64,000 nucleotides of DNA from Comamonas testosteroni TK102 (GTDB lineage Bacteria > Pseudomonadota > Gammaproteobacteria > Burkholderiales > Burkholderiaceae_C), in assembly GCF_000739375.1 (NCBI RefSeq), contig NZ_CP006704.1, positions 806,001-870,000 on the forward strand, read 5' to 3'. A program made the position numbers and the translations under genes. Every line of letters begins with the position of its first letter. Position 1 is the stretch's first letter. The notes beneath the pieces are model-generated. The model did not search any database, was not told the DNA's origin, and saw only the letters and a program-made list of their open reading frames with translations. Shown piece after piece: positions 58,212-64,000 of this stretch.

Positions 58212-60962
58212 TCAAAAGACCAAGGCAGCACGTAGAAACACGCCTTTCCCTCGTTCGTCCCCGGCAAGCCGGGCGCGATACTGCAAGGAGAGGTCGAGGT
58301 AGGAGCGAGGAGCATGGTCACGGTCCTCGCGGAACCAGAAACGCATGTTCACACCAACGCCAGCGCCTACTGAGCTTTGCTTGCCCGAGGCTGTGCGTTC
58401 AGAGTTGTAATCAGCGCCCAGGACTGCGTGCGGAAACAGCACCAGTCTCGAGTCGCTCCCCCCCATACGGAAACTGCGCCCTGCTTGGGCTTCGAACGTC
58501 GCGTAGTTTTGCTTGCGATGAATAAAACGGCCCACTTCGGTGTACACATTGACGGTGTTCCAGCTGGGCACATCGACGCGCAGGTCGGTTCCCATGCCGC
58601 CCGAATACCCCATGCGCAGCAACCAGTCGTTGCTGGACAGCGAGCCGATGCGCACGCGCCGTTCGACCGCGAGGATGAGGTTGTGATCGCTCAGCGGTTT
58701 GGCACGAATGCCGAGGGCGCCCTGGGTGGTTTCGCCGCCGGTGGGTACATCGTGGCGGCTGTAGACGGTTTGCGCTGCGCCGCCATACAGCTCCCAGAAG
58801 CGGCCGTCGCCGAACTTCTGCGGGCGCCAGTACACCTCGCTGACGAGCTGTGCCACGTCGCCATACAAGCCAGGCTGGGCACCGGCTGCGCCCAGGGAAA
58901 TGCCCCGATAGCCCAGCAAGGTGTTGACACCCCAGGAGCGGTCCCGGTCGGAGATTTCGCGCCGCGTTTCATATTGCTGCTGCGGCGTCATGTCCAGCCT
59001 GCCTTCATGGACCGCGCTGATCGCCTGTTTGAAGTAGCCTATGGACTGCTCGTTCTCGGCCAGCCTGCTGGCGGCGTAGGCGCCATCGCGCAGCGCCGTG
59101 TCCGGCAGGCGGCTCTGCTCCCGTGCGCGGTTGAAGATGGACAGGGCACGGCGATCATCGCCCACGCGGATGGCCATATAGGCCAGATCGGGATCGGCGC
59201 TCTGCTGCAGCTCGGGCTCCGAGGTGGCCTGGGCAAAACGTGCTGCCGCCTCCTCGCGCCGTCCCAGTTGCAGCAGCAGATCCACCTCGCTGGACAGAGA
59301 CAGGCCGCCCATTTGCAAGGCTGTCTGTGCATCGGCATTGGCCGCCTCGGTCATGCCCTGCTCGCGACGCAGACGGCTGCGCAGGGCCAGCACTTCGACG
59401 GCATCGGGTTGCAGCTGCAGGGTTTGATCGGCTTCTTCAAGCGCCTGCGCCTTCTGGCCTGCAGCCAGCAGGGCCTGCAGGCGCAGCTGGCGATAGGGCA
59501 GATGCCTGGGGTTGAGCTCTATGGCGGCAGCGGCCTTGTCTGCCGCCAGCGCATATTGCCCATCGCCATAGGCCTGATAGGCCTCCTGTGCGACCTTGTA
59601 GGCAGGGTTCGGTACTTCCTGTCCGGGCCAGATTTCGCAGCCGGGCACATCGCCGGCGCTGAAGCAGTTGACCAGGGGCAAGGGCAGCTCATAGCCGCGT
59701 GAGAGGGTTGAGGAGCGCAGGGCCTTGAGCTGCTCGCGGCGGCTGCCGACATCGGCATTGCTGCCCGTCTCCAGCGCTTGCAGCAGCCGCTGGGCTCGTT
59801 CTGTCTGGCCGGCGGCCAGTGCTGCATCCAGGGCTATCACGCCGTAGTTCTGCCGCTCCGACCGCGACAGGTGGGGGGCGGCAAGCGCTGCGTCGAAGGC
59901 CTGTTCGGAGGCCATGCCGCGACCTTGGACATGCAGGGCCACGCCCTGCAGTACCTGCAGTGCCGGATCATGCTGCAGCGCCAGCCCTTGTTCCGCCACG
60001 CGCTGTGCCTGGGCGGCCTGCCCATCCTGAAGCAGCAGGCCCAGCCATTGCAGGCGCGGTGCCAGCGCCTGCGGTGCCAGACGCACGCTGGACTCGGCAT
60101 GGCGCAGGGCCTTGGCCATGTCGCCTTGCTCGCGGGCCTGCAAGGCTTGCTCGAAGGGGCGCAGGGCCTGGCGCTGACGTATGGAGGTACGCAGCATCTG
60201 CCAATCGGCGTCCGACTGCAGCTGTTTCACATTGTCCAGTCTTGCTGCACGGGCCTCGGCCTCGTCGAAGCGTCCGTTCTCCACCAGCAGATAGACCAGC
60301 AGGCGCTGGTAGTCCAGACGCGCCGGGGCCGCCGCTACGGCTTGCCTGGCCAGAGGCAAGGCCGCGGCGAAATCGCGTCGCTCGGTGGCGGCATAGGCCT
60401 GGCTGGCCTTGGCGTAGCCCGGGGGCATGGCCGGTGGCGCCGGGTTCTTGCGCGGGCGCTGCGGGGCGTCCACAGCCGGTGCTGCAGCCTTCGCAGGCTG
60501 CGCTGTCGTGGCTGCGGCAGGCGCTGCAGCGCTGGGCGCCTTGGGCACTTCCTGGGCCAAGGGGGCTGGTACGGCTTGAGGTTCGGGCTGTCTGGCCGGT
60601 ACGGCGCCCTGATGCATATCGCGCAGGGCCTGGGCCAGACGCGCATCGCCGGGGTGACGCTGAAGCTGGGCCTTCAATACGGCTTCGGCCTGCGCGGGTT
60701 GGCCAAAGCGGCGATGGGCTGCAGCCAGCTGCAGGGCGATCTCGGTGTTCTCCGGTGCCAGGCGCTGAGCCTGCTGCAGCTCGGAGATGGCGCGCTGGCC
60801 ATCGCCGCGCGCCATGGCCTCATACGCCTTGTCGATCCGGGGATAGACCTGAAAGCGCTGTCTGGGGCTGATATCCGGACCCAGATCCACCACCTGCGCC
60901 ACTCCATCGTAAGGGGTGGCACATGCAAGGGAAAGAACCAGAATGGGGCGAGAAAGCTTCAT
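58212..60962 (-). CDS. nfrA: NfrA-like outer-membrane protein (TPR repeats + C-terminal beta-barrel)
   Basis: A 916-residue protein related to the E. coli phage N4 receptor NfrA. A signal peptide (LSRPILVLSLACATPYDGVAQ) precedes many TPR-like helices from about residue 40 to 650, such as AYEAMARGDGQRAISELQQA and RLAPENTEIALQLAAAHRRF, interrupted by an Ala/Pro linker at about 115-165. The last roughly 250 residues are alternating strands typical of the NfrA C-terminal domain, ending in Phe (FLRAALVF) as outer-membrane barrels do. It would export the polymer made by NfrB, analogous to PgaA or PelB. The start at 60962 gives a proper signal; the longer frame is rejected. Ten bases separate it from nfrB. 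Confidence 0.87.
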   Translation of the reverse strand: MKLSRPILVLSLACATPYDGVAQVVDLGPDISPRQRFQVYPRIDKAYEAMARGDGQRAISELQQAQRLAPENTEIALQLAAAHRRFGQPAQAEAVLKAQLQRHPGDARLAQALRDMHQGAVPARQPEPQAVPAPLAQEVPKAPSAAAPAAATTAQPAKAAAPAVDAPQRPRKNPAPPAMPPGYAKASQAYAATERRDFAAALPLARQAVAAAPARLDYQRLLVYLLVENGRFDEAEARAARLDNVKQLQSDADWQMLRTSIRQRQALRPFEQALQAREQGDMAKALRHAESSVRLAPQALAPRLQWLGLLLQDGQAAQAQRVAEQGLALQHDPALQVLQGVALHVQGRGMASEQAFDAALAAPHLSRSERQNYGVIALDAALAAGQTERAQRLLQALETGSNADVGSRREQLKALRSSTLSRGYELPLPLVNCFSAGDVPGCEIWPGQEVPNPAYKVAQEAYQAYGDGQYALAADKAAAAIELNPRHLPYRQLRLQALLAAGQKAQALEEADQTLQLQPDAVEVLALRSRLRREQGMTEAANADAQTALQMGGLSLSSEVDLLLQLGRREEAAARFAQATSEPELQQSADPDLAYMAIRVGDDRRALSIFNRAREQSRLPDTALRDGAYAASRLAENEQSIGYFKQAISAVHEGRLDMTPQQQYETRREISDRDRSWGVNTLLGYRGISLGAAGAQPGLYGDVAQLVSEVYWRPQKFGDGRFWELYGGAAQTVYSRHDVPTGGETTQGALGIRAKPLSDHNLILAVERRVRIGSLSSNDWLLRMGYSGGMGTDLRVDVPSWNTVNVYTEVGRFIHRKQNYATFEAQAGRSFRMGGSDSRLVLFPHAVLGADYNSERTASGKQSSVGAGVGVNMRFWFREDRDHAPRSYLDLSLQYRARLAGDERGKGVFLRAALVF

Positions 60963-60972
60963 ATATTGGCAC

Positions 60973-63195
60973 CTAGGCAGCAACGGAAACGATCGGGGCG
61001 GCATCAAGGCGGCGCAGAAGCTGCGCCATGGTGACCTGCAACTGTTGTTGCAGGCGCAGAGCTTCATCCAGCGTGGCCTGCGTCAACGCCCCCTGGTTCA
61101 CCAGGAACAGGCCCAGGCTGTCATCGCTTTGCTCATGCCTGAGCAGCAAGGCATTCAGCACGGCCGTGTCGATGCGGCCCAGGGCTTGCAGCACTTCGCC
61201 CAGCATCAGCTGTCGCGACACATAGAATTTCCACAGCTCTTTCGCCTGCTCGGCGGATACGCGCTTGCGTTCCACGGCCCAGGCAAGCAGTTCGCGAGCC
61301 GGCTCCCCATGCTGTCTTGCATACAGACGCCGCAGCTCGACCGTGACCTCTCCCTTGGGGGCAATGAGGTAGCGCACAGGCCTCTCGAGCTTGCGCTCCA
61401 GGGCCGCGTGCGAGACCGGGTCTATGACCGACTCGCTGGCCAGGACCAGCGTCTTTCCCTCCTCGCGCAGCGGCACCACGCTGTAATGCAGTGCCAGATG
61501 TGCCGGCAGCAGCGCCGCGACCTCGTCGGGGATCAGGCGCTCTCCCAGGAACTCCCAGGAAACGCCGGCCTGCTGGGCCACTGCAGCGGCCAGCTGTGCG
61601 GTGCTGATCAGGTCCTTGTGCACCAGCGCACTGCCCAGACGCAGGCCCGGAGTGGGGCGCACCAGGGCCTCCTGCAACTGGCTCTCGGTCAAGGCGCCTT
61701 GCGCGATCAGTATCTGCCCCAGGGGCTGGCGCAGTCGGGGTCCCTCTCCCAGCATGGGAAAGTCATGGTCGGTCTTGGCCCAGGCCATGCGCCGGATATC
61801 CTTGGCCTGCAGCGCCTGGGCGATGGCCCGCCAGTTGGCCAGAAAGTTCACCAGATTGCCCCACAGCAGGCGCGGAAGCGACATCAGTCCCTGGACGATG
61901 CCGTAGTAGCTGGTGACGAAGAACATGCGCTGGGCAATGCGGTTGAGCATCAGCACGAAGTTCGCGGCCAGCAGCGCGTACAGCCACCAGTCACCCTGGA
62001 AGATGGAGAGAAACCGGTAGCTGTCCGGTACCAGGCGCTGGTAGAGCCAGATGGCAATCAGCTGCATCGCCAGCAGCATGGCCAGGAAGCTGGCGAAATT
62101 GGTCAGAGCTCCCTTGCGGTCACGCCAGAGAAAATAGTTCAGCACGCCGCTATTGGTCCAGCGCAGGGTCTTGAAGCCCTGGATCACGATGCCGGTGATC
62201 CAGCGGGACTTCTGTCGCACCGCCGCATTCAGCGTATCGGGGAAGAATTCCCGCACGCAGATGACGCTGGCTTCGCGCGCGCTGCGCCCGGGTCGGCGTG
62301 GCTGGTCGGGATCGGCCGGCTGGTCCGCATCGTGCACGGGAAAGCGCACGAAGATCTCGCGCATGCCCAGCTGCTTGAGCCGGAAGCCGATGTCGTAGTC
62401 CTCGGTCAGGCTCTGGGTGTCGAAGGCCACGCCGTCGCCGAGCTCCAGCAGCGCCGTGATGGCGCGGCGGCTGAAGCAGGTGCCGACGCCGGCGCTGGGC
62501 ACCTGGCCCACCATGGCCTCGCGTACCACGATGTCCTTGGCATGCAGCTCGGCAAACTCGTCCAGGTAATGCCCGCCGGTGAATTCGCGCAGCGGTCGCT
62601 CCAGGGGGTAGACCGGCAGCTGGATCAGATCCTTGCGATCCACGAGGAAATTGAACAGCCTCAGCTCCAGCTTGGACAGCACGTCTTCCGAGTCATGCAG
62701 GATGAAGCCCGCAAACTCGATGCCCGAGCGCTGCTCGAACTGGAAGATGGCATCAAGCACATTGTTGAGGCAGTCGGCCTTGCTGGTCGGCCCGGGGCGG
62801 GCGCAGACCACGCTGTGCACATTCGGGAAATGGGCTCTGACCTGCTCCACATCGGCATGGGTCTGGGGATCGTTGGGGTAGGTGCCGATGAAGATGTGGT
62901 AGTTCTCGTAGTCCAGCGTGGTGGCTGCCAGCTGCGCCATCTTGCCGATCACGCCATGCTCCTGCCAGGCGGGCACCATGATGGCCAGCGGCTTCTCGTC
63001 CACGCCCAGCAAGGCCTTGTAATTCATCTGCTCATGGCGCGAGTACACGGTCACTGCACGCCAGGCGCGTCGCACCCAGTACATGAGGTCGATGAACAGG
63101 TCGTCCAGGCCGCTGATGAAAATCACCACGGCGATGACGATGGCGATGCTCTTGAGCACATAGAGGTAGGCGGTGAACAGGTCAAGCCAGGACAT
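60973..63195 (-). CDS. nfrB: NfrB-like glycosyltransferase with MshEN c-di-GMP-binding region
   Basis: A 740-residue inner-membrane synthase. A transmembrane segment at about 12-40 precedes a processive GT2 domain with AIMVPAWQEHGVIG (70-84), the Asp motif ILHDSEDV (165-172), LTEDYDIGFRL (263-273) and the QKSRW motif (328-332), followed by helices at about 365-450. The C-terminal part (about 485-635) has PLGQILIAQGALTESQLQEA and RLGSALVHKDLISTAQLAAA, matching the RLGxxL...L..Q pattern of MshEN domains, with further L-G-x-x-L repeats to the end. In E. coli NfrB this region responds to c-di-GMP. AAAGGA precedes ATG 63195; the start overlaps wecB. Confidence 0.92.
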   Translation of the reverse strand: MSWLDLFTAYLYVLKSIAIVIAVVIFISGLDDLFIDLMYWVRRAWRAVTVYSRHEQMNYKALLGVDEKPLAIMVPAWQEHGVIGKMAQLAATTLDYENYHIFIGTYPNDPQTHADVEQVRAHFPNVHSVVCARPGPTSKADCLNNVLDAIFQFEQRSGIEFAGFILHDSEDVLSKLELRLFNFLVDRKDLIQLPVYPLERPLREFTGGHYLDEFAELHAKDIVVREAMVGQVPSAGVGTCFSRRAITALLELGDGVAFDTQSLTEDYDIGFRLKQLGMREIFVRFPVHDADQPADPDQPRRPGRSAREASVICVREFFPDTLNAAVRQKSRWITGIVIQGFKTLRWTNSGVLNYFLWRDRKGALTNFASFLAMLLAMQLIAIWLYQRLVPDSYRFLSIFQGDWWLYALLAANFVLMLNRIAQRMFFVTSYYGIVQGLMSLPRLLWGNLVNFLANWRAIAQALQAKDIRRMAWAKTDHDFPMLGEGPRLRQPLGQILIAQGALTESQLQEALVRPTPGLRLGSALVHKDLISTAQLAAAVAQQAGVSWEFLGERLIPDEVAALLPAHLALHYSVVPLREEGKTLVLASESVIDPVSHAALERKLERPVRYLIAPKGEVTVELRRLYARQHGEPARELLAWAVERKRVSAEQAKELWKFYVSRQLMLGEVLQALGRIDTAVLNALLLRHEQSDDSLGLFLVNQGALTQATLDEALRLQQQLQVTMAQLLRRLDAAPIVSVAA

Positions 63196-64000
63196 GGGGC
63201 GTCCTTTCCCTGGCTTGCTGTGCCAGACCTGCATGCTCGGGCCTAAGCATCTGCTGCAGTCTTTTTTCGGTGCGCTGCGCTGCAGTCCCGTCGCCGAACG
63301 GGTTGGAGCTGGCCTGCATGTGGCGATACGCGGCATCGTCATGCATCAGCTGGCGCACGGACTGCACGATCTTGCTCCTGTCTGCGCCCACCAGGGCGGC
63401 GCAGCCAGCTTCCAGAACTTCGGGGCGCTCGGTTTCGTCGCGCAACACCAGCACCGGCACCTTGAAGGTGGGTGCTTCCTCCTGCAGCCCGCCCGAATCG
63501 GTCAGCACCAGCCAGGCATCGGCCAGGGCCTGCTGCATGGCCAGATAGTCCAGAGGCTCCGTCAGCTTGATATTGGGCAGTCCGCCCAGCAGCCGATGGA
63601 CGGGCTCCTTGACCACCGGATTGAGGTGGACCGGGAACAGCACCGGCACCTGGGGAAACTCGCGCGCGATATCGGCAATGGCTTCGCACACATGGTCCAC
63701 ATCGGGGCCCCAGTTCTCGCGCCGGTGCATGGTGACCAGGATATGGCCTCGGCCCTGCATGCGGCGCTGGATGTGGTGATGCTGGCTGGCCCATAGCTGG
63801 GCATCGACGACGGTGTTGCCCGTCAGCTCGATATTTTCCGTGGCCACGTTTTCGCGCTCCAGCGCCTGCTGGGCTCTCAGCGTGGGGGCCAGATGCAGGC
63901 TGGCAATGCGCCCTATCATCTGCCGCAGACCTTCCTCGGGAAAAGGGCGGTGCAGGTTGTAGGTGCGCAGGCCGGCCTCGACATGGACGACCGGCACCTT
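63182..64000 (-). CDS. wecB: UDP-N-acetylglucosamine 2-epimerase (non-hydrolysing), 5' end outside window
   Basis: The C-terminal 272 residues of a WecB-type epimerase that makes UDP-ManNAc from UDP-GlcNAc. Visible are VPVVHVEAGLRTYNLHRPFPEE, with the conserved His and Glu-Ala-Gly-Leu-Arg, NTVVDAQLW, VTMHRRENWG, FPVHLNPVVKEPV, LTDSGGLQEEAPTF and VLRDETERPE, all typical. The gene overlaps nfrB by 14 bases, so the two are translationally coupled and the precursor enzyme and the polymerase are made together. The N-terminus lies beyond the right edge. Confidence 0.94.
   Translation of the reverse strand, partial: KVPVVHVEAGLRTYNLHRPFPEEGLRQMIGRIASLHLAPTLRAQQALERENVATENIELTGNTVVDAQLWASQHHHIQRRMQGRGHILVTMHRRENWGPDVDHVCEAIADIAREFPQVPVLFPVHLNPVVKEPVHRLLGGLPNIKLTEPLDYLAMQQALADAWLVLTDSGGLQEEAPTFKVPVLVLRDETERPEVLEAGCAALVGADRSKIVQSVRQLMHDDAAYRHMQASSNPFGDGTAAQRTEKRLQQMLRPEHAGLAQQARERTPHVLA

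Noticed and set aside
60916..63246. Long open frame opposite nfrB
   Set aside because: Its protein is low in structure and lacks known motifs, whereas the reverse strand encodes all GT2 motifs in order.

Overview
The window is about 62-65% G+C by eye, densely coded, and its gene order is typical of Betaproteobacteria, most likely Comamonadaceae (Comamonas or a close relative such as Delftia or Acidovorax). The pointers are the ponA / pilMNOPQ-aroK-aroB-dgt block, the gltBD-mla-(ABC)-ibaG-murA-hisGD block, an Mla operon carrying mlaA inside it, Bug-type solute receptors, and intergenic repeats of the kind I recall from this family. The species assignment is inference; no rRNA is present.

Layout. 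1-13.1 kb: divergent lptM/cyaY, penicillin-binding protein 1A (reverse), then a forward run of type IV pilus assembly genes (pilMNOPQ), shikimate genes aroK and aroB, a dGTPase-like gene, a DUF1415 gene and a methyltransferase. 13.1-16.8 kb: tal-pgi (reverse) facing an RpiR/HexR-type regulator. 17.0-26.8 kb: a reverse catabolic cluster around the lower beta-ketoadipate pathway (pcaI, pcaJ, pcaF, Bug receptor, pcaD-like lactonase, cyclase-family hydrolase, YciI-like protein, SDR, AtoE-type transporter, catC), divergent from an IclR regulator. 26.9-34 kb: a REP-associated tyrosine transposase gene with a hairpin element directly upstream of gltB, then gltBD. 34.2-37.3 kb: a DUF3293 gene and a polar amino-acid ABC importer. 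37.5-43.6 kb: mlaFEDACB, an ABC-2 exporter pair and ibaG. 43.6-54.2 kb: murA and histidine genes hisG, hisD, [insert], hisC, hisB, hisH, hisA. The insert of about 3.8 kb holds a lipoprotein, a DUF2917 gene, a MocR-type regulator with several operator-like repeats, and a ribbon-helix-helix/PIN toxin-antitoxin pair under a striking double palindrome. 54.2-55.1 kb: an aldose-1-epimerase-like gene. 55.2-64.0 kb: a reverse operon, wecB - nfrB-like - nfrA-like - small secreted protein (frame broken at a run of eight C) - DUF2334 deacetylase - DUF4434-like hydrolase.

The last operon is the best candidate for an undescribed system. Its NfrB-like synthase has processive GT2 motifs plus C-terminal MshEN-type repeats that bind c-di-GMP in relatives. 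Its NfrA-like protein is a TPR plus beta-barrel exporter, and WecB would supply UDP-ManNAc. These resemble the E. coli N4 glycan receptor machinery, but here they come with a periplasmic deacetylase and a hydrolase-like protein, the kit seen in Pga and Pel systems. I infer a c-di-GMP-controlled, partly deacetylated amino-sugar exopolysaccharide, possibly modulated by slippage in the small gene.

No tRNA, rRNA, CRISPR array, prophage or complete insertion sequence was recognised. No gene-free stretch exceeds about 300 bases.
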